DNA from: Thaumasiovibrio sp043421945
GTDB lineage: Bacteria > Pseudomonadota > Gammaproteobacteria > Enterobacterales > Vibrionaceae
Direction of reading: 5' to 3'
DNA: 8,366 nucleotides
Assembly: GCA_043421945.1 (NCBI GenBank)
Contig: JBHOGO010000127.1
Location: 1-8,366 of the forward strand
Below are positions 1 through 5,589 of this stretch, piece by piece. Each line of letters begins with the position of its first letter. Position 1 is the first letter of the stretch. The translations under genes were made by a program, and so were the position numbers. The notes below the pieces were generated by a model. That model saw only the letters and a list, made by a program, of their open reading frames with translations. It had not been told where the DNA came from and did no database searches.

Positions 1-272
1 GGTGAGTTTGGCGAGTAAGTCAAGGCTACACCAAGAAGCTCACACTATAATCTTTGATTTAGTGGGAGTAATTCACGTAGCCTCAACACCTATAAAAAGC
101 ATCGCTTTCAGTGGTACTTTTTATAGATGTTGAGGCGAAAAACAGTGATCAGCTTGCTGTTGTTGCTGAGTCGTTCACATGGAAGAAGACGATATAGATA
201 TGTAATACCAAAATGAACCTACTTGCAGCTGTTTTTTTCACGTAAGAGTTAATGTCCAAGCCTCCCCCTGTG
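1..272. other. Left-edge intergenic region, no supported gene
   Basis: No convincing gene is visible. One plus-strand frame is open from the left edge to a stop at 131-133 and could be the tail of a gene outside the window, but its composition is unremarkable. A 29-codon frame at 127-216 has no clear ribosome-binding site. The main structure is the inverted repeat at 80-136, described separately. No intrinsic terminator with a U-tract is visible for the leftward LysR gene that ends at 273. Confidence 0.5.
80..136. repeat. 20-bp near-perfect inverted repeat (long hairpin)
   Basis: The arms at 80-99 and 117-136 are complementary at 19 of 20 positions around a 17-base loop. The left arm reads GCCTCAACACCTATAAAAAG. 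The single mismatch is C89 against A127; in a minus-strand transcript it becomes a G-U wobble, so that RNA would fold into an uninterrupted 20-bp stem. It lies downstream of the leftward LysR gene and could stop or stabilise its message, but no U-run follows either arm, so it is not a classical intrinsic terminator. It could also be a dispersed palindromic repeat or the end of a lost mobile element. The function is unknown. Confidence 0.8.
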
Positions 273-1163
273 TCAGTACAAATTCTGCTTGGCATATTCA
301 GTACAGCCCGAGATCAAAGTCTGTATGATCTTACTTCCTCTGTTACCTTGATGATAGTAAATCGATAACGTGAGCAATGGACTCTTATACATGATGTCGG
401 TTTGAAGCTTTACAAGCCGACCCTGTAAGACATAGGGCTCTGCTATATGGTCTGGCAGTATGCCCCAGCCATCATTCGCAATGAGGTGACAACGAAGCTC
501 ATTATTGCTTACGGTTTGGTACCTGGGGGCACGTACCTCTTGAGTTGTATTATTAATTTGAGCGTCATCACACACATACTGAGTATGTAAGGTCATATCC
601 CTTGCACAAACAGGCTGTTGAGATACCAGCGGAGAGTCTGTACCACAGTATGCTGAAGCGACCATACTACCTAAGCTCATGTAGCCTATTTCATTGTCTG
701 GCAAACTAAGGGTGCGGCTTGTATAGATAGCAAGCTCTGCGGTTTGGTTCTGCAAGCAATCTACAGCGTCGGTGTAGATTCTTTGCAACCAATGAACTTT
801 GACGAAAGGGAAATGCTCATGAAATTTGGCCTCAACCGCAGCTATCATGCCTAGAGGAACCATTGAGTCGTGATAAAGCGTAATTTCTGTTTTCTCACTG
901 TGAAAATAGTAAGAGCTATAATGTGCCAGCTCTTCATTTTGTCGCACAATTGATTTGGCTCGATGATAGAGCCCCTTCGCTTTGAGTGTTGGTTTCGCCA
1001 TTCTGGCCACGATCTCGAACAGCTCATAGCCTAGATGATCTTCATAACTGAGAACTTGCTCTCTGACAGTAGCTCTTGATTTATTAAGCTTCTTAGCGGC
1101 CGCAATATAGGATCCTTGCTCATATACTGCTACAAAACTTGCTAACTGATCATAAGTCTGCAT
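273..1163 (-). CDS. LysR-family transcriptional regulator
   Basis: A 296-residue protein, the usual length for LysR regulators, which bind DNA as oligomers and respond to a small co-inducer. Residues about 4-62 form the winged helix-turn-helix; the segment around QGSYIAAAKKLNKSRATVRE is the recognition region. A linker helix follows, and from about residue 92 (EITLYHDSMVPLGMIAAVEA) comes the periplasmic-binding-protein-like effector domain. The usual LFxR..R.v.LT.aG stretch after the HTH is altered here to LFEIVARMAKPTLKAKG, so this is a divergent member. The start is ATG, with AGGA about nine bases upstream. The next gene to the right, an outer-membrane protein, is divergent across about 690 bp; LysR regulators often control a divergent neighbour, so that gene is a possible target, but the distance is large. 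The ligand cannot be told from sequence. Family assignment is firm; target and ligand are unknown. Confidence 0.9.
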   Translation of the reverse strand: MQTYDQLASFVAVYEQGSYIAAAKKLNKSRATVREQVLSYEDHLGYELFEIVARMAKPTLKAKGLYHRAKSIVRQNEELAHYSSYYFHSEKTEITLYHDSMVPLGMIAAVEAKFHEHFPFVKVHWLQRIYTDAVDCLQNQTAELAIYTSRTLSLPDNEIGYMSLGSMVASAYCGTDSPLVSQQPVCARDMTLHTQYVCDDAQINNTTQEVRAPRYQTVSNNELRCHLIANDGWGILPDHIAEPYVLQGRLVKLQTDIMYKSPLLTLSIYYHQGNRGSKIIQTLISGCTEYAKQNLY

Positions 1164-1224
1164 GTTGCGAGTCCTAATTAAATTTTTTTCAAGTCAATTT
1201 TAAATTTCATCGTTATTAGCTGTG

Positions 1225-1240
1225 GGTATATAAGAATACC
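1225..1240. promoter_or_regulatory. Small dyad upstream of the LysR gene, possible operator
   Basis: GGTAT and ATACC flank six bases, a 16-bp inverted repeat about 60 bp upstream of the LysR start codon. LysR regulators bind interrupted AT-rich dyads at about this distance from their own start and often autoregulate. The spacing does not match the T-N11-A consensus exactly, so this is a candidate only. Confidence 0.25.
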
Positions 1241-1504
1241 GTCAGTAAATTTAAGACCACCGGAGGTATTATAGTGTACCTTAAAATCTAATGATAATAA
1301 GTAAAAACGGAAAAATTAATCATCTCATTAATCGAGCATTCAGCATTATTAACAATTGTAAGGAGATGAAAGATATCATTAACTTGTGAACTGTATCGAT
1401 AATAATTCAGTGGTGACTTAAATCTCTCTAGCATAAGTAAATTTCAGAATGTCGTGATAAATAAAGCAAAATAATTGTTTTTAAATGAAAGTAATTAAAG
1501 TCTG

Positions 1505-1521
1505 GGATGGGATCTCCATCC
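1505..1521. repeat. Short GC-rich hairpin in AT-rich spacer
   Basis: GGATGG and CCATCC pair around the loop GATCT, and a G-U pair can extend the stem at 1504/1522. It stands out because the surrounding DNA is AT-rich. No U-run follows on either strand, so it is not a simple terminator. It could be part of a structured 5' leader of the outer-membrane protein message or of a small RNA. Confidence 0.4.
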
Positions 1522-1618
1522 TAAAGCGATTATTTAAAAAAAGATAGTTGTTGATAATGAAATCAAAGCGAGCAAGGAAGTTAAATTAACTTTGATTTTT
1601 AATCGGAAGAGGATATTT

Positions 1619-1666
1619 ATGAGCGCCTCAACGTTAGAAAATATTTTTAACGAAATGATTGGTTAA
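1619..1666 (+). CDS. Possible 15-residue peptide or decayed gene start
   Basis: ATG is preceded by GGAAGAGGA with five bases between, a better ribosome-binding site than several real genes here have. The frame encodes MSASTLENIFNEMIG and stops at TAA. Past the stop the same frame reads GVIQGC and stops again. One base change from CAA to TAA would explain the first stop, so this could be the remnant of a longer gene. It may equally be a leader peptide or chance. Nothing downstream supports a full protein. Confidence 0.25.
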   Translation: MSASTLENIFNEMIG

Positions 1667-1851
1667 GGTGTTATTCAGGGTTGTTAATGGTTTTTTTAGA
1701 TGTAATGGTTTTGTTTTAAATGCTACTGCTGAAACTATCTATTATTTCCCTTGGCTTGTTAGCTTAAAAAGTATCAATTTAGTTTTTTATAGGAATTCTC
1801 TCCAATATTTGTTTTGTTACAAATAGTGTTGTTAATATAATAGGTGTGAAA

Positions 1852-2622
1852 ATGAAAAAAATTATTACTGCAGCTTCATTTCTGACTCTACTTGCCACTC
1901 CCGCAATTGCTGAAGAGGTGATCGACCCTTCAAATATGACCAAGGTTTATACTCAGGCTGCTGTTTTTCTTACCTCAAGTGCTGATGTTCGGTTTTCATC
2001 TATGTACACCGGTTCTTGGTCTGAAAAGTCTGACTTTGCTGGCTTTGTAGAGGGTAATTTCGGTGACCGTGATTCTGGTGAGGACGATAAGTGGGGGCTA
2101 GAATATAAAAATGGGCGAGCTCAGTACTTCCAAGTTAATGAAATGAATAACAAAGTACTTCCACGTCTTGGGTTTTCTTTCGATGTTATTCACGAACGTA
2201 CTCCAAAAGGGGCACCTAATATATCTGATGATACTCTTCTCTATTCTGCTGGTTTATTAGGCATGGTGAACCCTCAGTATACGCCTGGCTTTATGGTATT
2301 CCCGAACGTAGCATACACAACCGGTGATGTTTTTGGTGAAAGTGCTGACGGTTTCATGGTCAACTTATTTGCAAGTCGGGTAATTGGTGATTCTGGTGCA
2401 TTCTTCAATTTATGGCCAGAGTATCTTGATGTAGAAGGAGACAATGTTGATCTTGAATCTTCGAAACTCAACCTGTTACTCGCTTCACCTGTAAAGTCTA
2501 ATCGAAAACAATGGTTAATGACAAAGCTTACATATGGAAAAGAAACACTTAATTATAAAGGGGCAACAATGAAAGATAGTCAGGAAATGGGAATAGAGGT
2601 TGGAATGAAGTGGTACTTCTGA
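1852..2622 (+). CDS. Exported beta-barrel-like outer-membrane protein, uncharacterised
   Basis: A 256-residue protein with a clear Sec signal peptide: MKK, a hydrophobic core, then the cleavage site TPAIA|EE after residue 20. The mature part alternates polar and hydrophobic residues, is rich in Gly, Tyr, Phe and Trp, and ends in GMKWYF, a terminal aromatic typical of the signal read by the BAM machinery. An outer-membrane beta-barrel is therefore likely. I recall similar uncharacterised proteins in Vibrio and relatives but cannot name a function. The frame could also begin at GTG 1846, but the ribosome site AGGTG (1842-1846) overlaps that codon and sits five bases before ATG 1852; starting at ATG also gives the cleaner signal peptide. 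It may be controlled by the divergent LysR regulator. No clear terminator follows. A periplasmic or surface protein remains possible. Confidence 0.75.
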   Translation: MKKIITAASFLTLLATPAIAEEVIDPSNMTKVYTQAAVFLTSSADVRFSSMYTGSWSEKSDFAGFVEGNFGDRDSGEDDKWGLEYKNGRAQYFQVNEMNNKVLPRLGFSFDVIHERTPKGAPNISDDTLLYSAGLLGMVNPQYTPGFMVFPNVAYTTGDVFGESADGFMVNLFASRVIGDSGAFFNLWPEYLDVEGDNVDLESSKLNLLLASPVKSNRKQWLMTKLTYGKETLNYKGATMKDSQEMGIEVGMKWYF

Positions 2623-2801
2623 TCCAAGTTTTTCCTGGTTAAAATTATAAATATTCTTGATTTTTCAATGTTACTCATGGCGATGAAGATTAACAGTGCG
2701 TTATACCATTAAGCCAATATTATACGTGAAATGCCAACGCTATGCGATCAGTTGAATTTATCATAAAGCATATTTTGGCATTTAATTTAAAAGGTCTAAG
2801 T

Positions 2802-3149
2802 ATGAGTATAAATATAAATAGAGTATGTCACTTGCTATTAGCTATTTTGTTTTTTGGGGGGGCACTGGCACATGCTAACCAAACGCCACCAAACTGGTTT
2901 AATATTGGTTATAGTAGTTCGCAACAAGGATTACTGATGGCAGGGCAAAATCATCTATCAGACGCTGAGTATCAACAGTACCTGCAAGGTTATAAGCAGG
3001 GAAAGTTGGAGCTGTGTGGTGAAGAGGGAATAAGTGTCGGCGCGAAACGCCCTCATTATCAGGGGATATGTCAGGATGAAAATTTCAATGAGGACTATCA
3101 ACGTGGAAAAAAATTTGCACATATGGCAAGTAAACTAAATCAACTTTAA
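2802..3149 (+). CDS. Small exported DUF2799-like protein
   Basis: A 115-residue protein with a signal peptide: a hydrophobic stretch from about residue 9 to 21 (CHLLLAILFFGGALA) with probable cleavage at AHA|NQ. There is no lipobox cysteine at the cleavage site. The mature part shows the DUF2799 style of pattern, repeated Y-x-x-G-x-x-x-G units and spaced cysteines: YQQYLQGYKQGKLELCGEEG, then YQGIC, then YQRGKKF. The two cysteines may form a disulfide in the periplasm. DUF2799 has no known function. An in-frame ATG at 2742 would add 20 residues before the signal peptide; ATG 2802 is preferred because AAGG lies seven bases upstream and the signal peptide then starts correctly. It follows the outer-membrane protein gene by 179 bp in the same direction and is closed by the terminator at 3171-3212. 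The family call is by pattern only. Confidence 0.65.
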   Translation: MSININRVCHLLLAILFFGGALAHANQTPPNWFNIGYSSSQQGLLMAGQNHLSDAEYQQYLQGYKQGKLELCGEEGISVGAKRPHYQGICQDENFNEDYQRGKKFAHMASKLNQL

Positions 3150-3170
3150 GTGGATTTCGAAGTAGACAAT

Positions 3171-3212
3171 AATCCGGTCTAAAACAGCAAATGTATTTTT
3201 GACCGGATTTTT
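3171..3212 (+). terminator. Intrinsic terminator after the DUF2799-like gene
   Basis: AATCCGGTC (3171-3179) pairs perfectly with GACCGGATT (3201-3209), and a run of five T ends at 3212. The 21-base loop is larger than usual, but the GC core and T-run fit a rho-independent terminator 22 bp past the stop codon. Confidence 0.75.
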
Positions 3213-3313
3213 GAGAGCAGTTGCTTTAAGGCAGAGTAAACGTAACTCCTCCATATTTCTTGTAACCCCATCATTTGATAATCTTCAGGGCTCCGTTGCC
3301 CTAATGATGGGCA
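3179..3313 (-). pseudogene. Possible transposase C-terminal remnant (IS3-like)
   Basis: The minus strand reads 44 residues between two stops. It begins CPSLGQRSPEDYQMMG, which resembles the conserved C-terminal signature of IS3-family OrfB transposases (H-x-SLG-x-x-SP-x-x-Y/F) that follows the catalytic glutamate. The upstream sequence (above 3316) is closed in all three minus frames and shows no catalytic core, and the residues after MMG do not look like a normal transposase tail. It would therefore be a short relic of an insertion sequence truncated near 3316. The plus-strand terminator overlaps its end. The match rests on one short motif and could be chance. Confidence 0.35.
3267..3311. 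repeat. Compound hairpin
   Basis: The outer stem CCCATCATT (3267-3275) pairs perfectly with AATGATGGG (3303-3311). An inner stem AGGGC/GCCCT (3287-3291/3298-3302) stacks directly on it, with an 11-base bulge on the left side and a TCCGTT loop. Fourteen pairs in 45 bases is more than expected by chance. No U-run follows. It could be a structured RNA element, a subterminal palindrome of a lost insertion sequence, or both. Confidence 0.6.
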
Positions 3314-3319
3314 CTACAG

Positions 3320-3339
3320 GTATTTTTAATAAAAAATAC
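3320..3339. repeat. AT-rich palindrome
   Basis: GTATTTTT (3320-3327) pairs with AAAAATAC (3332-3339) around AATA. It lies eight bases after the compound hairpin, close to the point where the transposase-like frame breaks. It may mark a junction or be a weak bidirectional terminator. Confidence 0.5.
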
Positions 3340-3458
3340 GTCATATCTATCAGTATCATCACTAGATAATCCTTATATCTGGAGCCTTATTTGCTAGCTT
3401 AGAATATGGAAACTTAGTTAGACAGCCAGTATCCAACGGCTCAATGGCAATCTAAAAT

Positions 3459-3473
3459 GAACAATAGTTGTTC
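3459..3473 (-). terminator. Weak hairpin after the oxidoreductase gene
   Basis: GAACAA and TTGTTC pair around three bases, eight bases beyond the oxidoreductase stop codon. On the minus strand the stem is followed by ATTTTAG, a short T-run. The stem is AT-rich, so it would be a weak terminator at best. Confidence 0.3.
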
Positions 3474-3481
3474 CATAATGG

Positions 3482-4450
3482 CTAATGGCTGTTTGAGAGA
3501 ATTTTATCCATCACCCAGAGTGTACGAGTAGCGTGTTGGGCACGGCAAGGTGATGTTGAATCACCACGAATATCAGAGATCATCGCTTCAATATGCGGGC
3601 CTTGCACTTGTTCTGGATGTGGGATGTAAATCTGCTGTGTAGTTTTGGACCTTGTCAGAGTGATAGGGGAATCTTTAAAGACAGAAAAAGTAAGATGACC
3701 TTGGTGGCCATATATCGTGATACTGTCTTCATTGCATTGACTACCAAAGTTCCAATTGCCTGTGCCGACAATGTTATTAGCAAAGCGAAAATGAGCAACG
3801 GCAGCATCTGGCGCGCTGTACAGGCCTTGCTGGTTAGTCGCATGTCCACTGACCTCGACAATCTCTCCAATTAAAAACTGTAGAAGATCAATCATATGAC
3901 TGCCAAGATCAGAAAAATAGCCACCGATGGCTCGTTCTTTACTCGTTCTCCAGTGTGGTGTTTGATCGCGAACGTGTGCTTGACGATGTAAGGTTGCACT
4001 GACACTGCGAATGTCTCCAATACTATGTTGCTCAAGTAAGCTTTTAACATGCTGGAAACGAGGAAGAAGGCGACGATAGTAGGAAGCAAAAAGGGGGATA
4101 TCACGCGATTCAAAGGCGTTGAGTAGTTGCTTTCCTTCGGCAAAATTTCTTGAAAAGGGTTTCTCAACACAGCAAGGTTTTTTAGCCTCTGCCACCTTCA
4201 GAGCAAGTGCTAAGTGTGCATCTGGCGGTGTCGCAATATAAACAGCATCAACGAAAGGTGCTTCTATAAGCTCAACAGCATCGTCAAAGTAATTAGGGAC
4301 ATGGTGGCGCATCGCGAACTCTAAGGCATAGTCGATATTGCGCGACATAACGGCGCTCACTTGGCAGCCTTTCGCAAGTTGGAATCCAGGGACACTTTTT
4401 CGTTCGGAAACATCTCCGCAACCAATTATTCCCCAGCGTAAAATGGCCAT
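3482..4450 (-). CDS. Gfo/Idh/MocA-family NAD(P)-dependent oxidoreductase
   Basis: A 322-residue cytoplasmic dehydrogenase of a family acting mostly on sugars, inositols and related polyols. Numbering from the preferred start, the N-terminal Rossmann fold shows GIIGCGDV at about 7-14, IATPPDAH at about 72-79, and the family EKP motif in CCVEKPFSRN near 96-98, whose lysine contacts cofactor and substrate. The C-terminal alpha/beta domain carries GGYFSDLGSHMIDLLQFLIG (about 176-195) with the conserved Asp and probable catalytic His. The substrate cannot be predicted. A GTG at 4454-4456 is in frame, but AAGGA lies only a base or so before it and seven bases before ATG 4448-4450, so ATG is chosen. 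It is 86 bp downstream of xthA on the same strand and may be co-transcribed with it, although nothing links their functions. Confidence 0.9.
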   Translation of the reverse strand: MAILRWGIIGCGDVSERKSVPGFQLAKGCQVSAVMSRNIDYALEFAMRHHVPNYFDDAVELIEAPFVDAVYIATPPDAHLALALKVAEAKKPCCVEKPFSRNFAEGKQLLNAFESRDIPLFASYYRRLLPRFQHVKSLLEQHSIGDIRSVSATLHRQAHVRDQTPHWRTSKERAIGGYFSDLGSHMIDLLQFLIGEIVEVSGHATNQQGLYSAPDAAVAHFRFANNIVGTGNWNFGSQCNEDSITIYGHQGHLTFSVFKDSPITLTRSKTTQQIYIPHPEQVQGPHIEAMISDIRGDSTSPCRAQHATRTLWVMDKILSNSH

Positions 4451-4475
4451 GTTCACGTCCTTGTGATCATCAATG

Positions 4476-4497
4476 GTGCGGATTATTGATACCGCAC
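4476..4497. repeat. GC-rich hairpin between xthA and the oxidoreductase gene
   Basis: GTGCGG (4476-4481) pairs perfectly with CCGCAC (4492-4497) around ten AT-rich bases, and two G-U pairs may extend it. It lies in the short gap between two same-strand genes. No T-run follows, so it is more likely a message-stabilising or processing structure than a terminator. Confidence 0.45.
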
Positions 4498-4536
4498 TGA
4501 TTTGTTTGTGTTGACTAAGCTCAACGACGGCTATCG

Positions 4537-5343
4537 TTAGCTAAATGTCGTCCATATAGGTGCATGATCCGAGGGCTTTTCAATACCACGTAGCTCGTAA
4601 TCAATGCCAGCCTCTACGGTTTTAGCGGCTAATGAAGGCGTTGCTAATACAACATCGATACGTAGTCCACGGTTATCGACAAAGCCTTTCGAGCGATAGT
4701 CAAACCATGAGTAACGATCTTCAACATCTGGATGCTGCAGGCGGAAGGTATCTTCAAATCCCCAATTTAAAAGTTTTGCGAGCCATTCACGCTCAATGGG
4801 TTGAAATGAGCACTTGCCTGTTTTTAGCCAACGCTTGCGATTTGGCTCACCGATACCGATGTCTTTGTCTTCTGGACTGATGTTGATATCGCCCATCACA
4901 ATGATCTGTTCCTCGTTTGAGTGATGATTGTCGAGGTAGCTCATCAAATCCGCATAGAACTTTTCTTTGTAAGGGAATTTTGTTTCGTGGCTGATGTTGT
5001 CACCCTGAGGGAAATAACCATTGAGAACGGTAACTTTCTCCCCATTTTCTTGCTCAAAGGTAGCCATAATCATTCGGCGTTGAGCTTCATCATCATCCGT
5101 AGGAAACCCTTTTTGAACACTAATAGGCTCTTGCTTACAAAGCATCGCAACCCCGTAATGTGCTTTTTGACCGTGGTGGTAAACTTTGTAGCCCATCGCC
5201 TCGACGTCTTCGAGTGGAAACGCTTCATCATGTACCTTAATCTCTTGAAGACCGATAACATCCGGCTGATGTTTATCAATAATGGCTTGTAGCTGATGAA
5301 CTCTTGCTCGTAATCCGTTGATATTGAATGATATTACTTTCAA
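4537..5343 (-). CDS. xthA: Exonuclease III (AP endonuclease)
   Basis: A 268-residue protein, the same length as E. coli ExoIII, the main apurinic/apyrimidinic endonuclease and 3'-5' exonuclease of base excision repair; it also trims blocked 3' ends after oxidative damage. The whole Mg2+-dependent catalytic set is visible: Asn7 in FNINGLRAR, Glu34 in LQEIKV, Tyr110 in NGYFPQG, Asp152 and Asn154 in MGDINISPEDKDIG, Asp230 in LRIDVVLA and His260 in PSDHAP. These are at or within one residue of the E. coli positions. The start codon is TTG (5341-5343): an in-frame TAA lies four codons upstream and the next Met is residue 50, while the motif order fits only this start. A purine-rich AAGAGAAGAGAAAG precedes it. 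It is divergent from the glutathione transferase gene and upstream of the oxidoreductase gene. Confidence 0.97.
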   Translation of the reverse strand: MKVISFNINGLRARVHQLQAIIDKHQPDVIGLQEIKVHDEAFPLEDVEAMGYKVYHHGQKAHYGVAMLCKQEPISVQKGFPTDDDEAQRRMIMATFEQENGEKVTVLNGYFPQGDNISHETKFPYKEKFYADLMSYLDNHHSNEEQIIVMGDINISPEDKDIGIGEPNRKRWLKTGKCSFQPIEREWLAKLLNWGFEDTFRLQHPDVEDRYSWFDYRSKGFVDNRGLRIDVVLATPSLAAKTVEAGIDYELRGIEKPSDHAPIWTTFS

Positions 5344-5440
5344 CTTTCTCTTCTCTTATTTTGAAGGCTGTTGATATTGATGTTAACAAATCATGACGGA
5401 AATTCCATGAGTAATATTGACCTTTGTAGACTGTTAGTGT

Positions 5441-5468
5441 GTTACATATTTTCTAATTTAGAAGTAAC
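5441..5468. promoter_or_regulatory. Dyad between xthA and the glutathione transferase gene
   Basis: TTCTAA and TTAGAA flank one T (5451-5463), and outside them GTTAC (5441-5445) pairs with GTAAC (5464-5468), with five unpaired bases on the left. The dyad lies about 100 bp upstream of xthA and 120 bp upstream of the rightward gene, where a regulator of either could bind. No named operator is recognised. Confidence 0.3.
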
Positions 5469-5548
5469 AATCTAGCGGTATTAGCATGTTCTATTTATTT
5501 GATGATGATGGTTAAGAGGGGGATACCGACTTATTGCTTTGTCCTGCA

Positions 5549-5554
5549 TATACT
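5549..5554 (+). promoter_or_regulatory. Candidate -10 box for the glutathione transferase gene
   Basis: TATACT matches the sigma-70 -10 consensus at five of six positions and would start transcription about 28 bases before the ATG. The matching -35 (around CCGACT at 5526-5531, 17-base spacer) is poor, so this is a weak candidate. Confidence 0.25.
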
Positions 5555-5589
5555 TTCAGCTAAACGATCAAATTGTTAGGGCGATAAGT

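Larger units (their letters stand above)
1164..1851. other. Long AT-rich intergenic region between divergent genes
   Basis: About 690 bp without a convincing gene, visibly richer in A and T than the coding DNA around it. It holds a small dyad at 1225-1240, a GC-rich hairpin at 1505-1521 (GGATGG/CCATCC, loop GATCT), a 9-bp AT-rich inverted repeat at 1560-1568/1590-1598 followed by a short T-run, and a 15-codon frame with a good ribosome site at 1619-1666. Such DNA between a LysR gene and an outer-membrane protein gene may carry complex regulation, H-NS-type silencing, a small RNA or a decayed gene. The sequence alone does not decide. Confidence 0.6.
3150..3481. other. Intergenic region with terminator, hairpins and a decayed fragment
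   Basis: A gap of 332 bp between the DUF2799-like gene and the convergent oxidoreductase gene. It contains the terminator at 3171-3212, a transposase-like fragment on the minus strand (3179-3313), a compound hairpin (3267-3311), a perfect AT palindrome (3320-3339) and a weak dyad near 3459-3473. No intact gene is seen. From about 3340 to 3455 I see only unstructured AT-rich DNA. Confidence 0.6.

Noticed and set aside
80..136. Integron attC recombination site
   Set aside because: The arms contain CTCAAC and GTTGAG, which recall attC R boxes, but the terminal base breaks the GTTRRRY consensus. The stem is also almost continuous, without the extrahelical bases and spacers attC sites need, and no cassette structure is present.
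127..216. 29-codon frame with a poly-leucine stretch near the left edge
   Set aside because: It has no good ribosome-binding site, overlaps the inverted repeat and resembles no known leader peptide.
1560..1600. Intrinsic terminator formed by AAATCAAAG/CTTTGATTT with a T-run
   Set aside because: The stem has only two G-C pairs and a 21-base loop, and no transcript is known to need ending there.
1720..1767. Fifteen-residue hydrophobic peptide MLLLKLSIISLGLLA
   Set aside because: It resembles a toxin or leader peptide, but there is no ribosome-binding site before it and T-rich DNA gives such frames by chance.
1659..1826. A 55-codon plus-strand frame starting at TTG
   Set aside because: It lies in T-rich DNA, has no ribosome-binding site and encodes a low-complexity, aromatic-rich sequence with no recognisable motif.
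1814..1841. Sigma-70 promoter TTGTTA-16 bp-TATAAT just before the outer-membrane protein gene
   Set aside because: The boxes match well, but transcription would begin at or after the ribosome-binding site and leave a leaderless message, so it is unlikely to be the working promoter.
3593..3874. Plus-strand frame opposite the oxidoreductase gene
   Set aside because: It is a shadow of a well-supported gene and has no ribosome-binding site or motif; similar antisense frames over xthA and the response regulator are rejected for the same reason.
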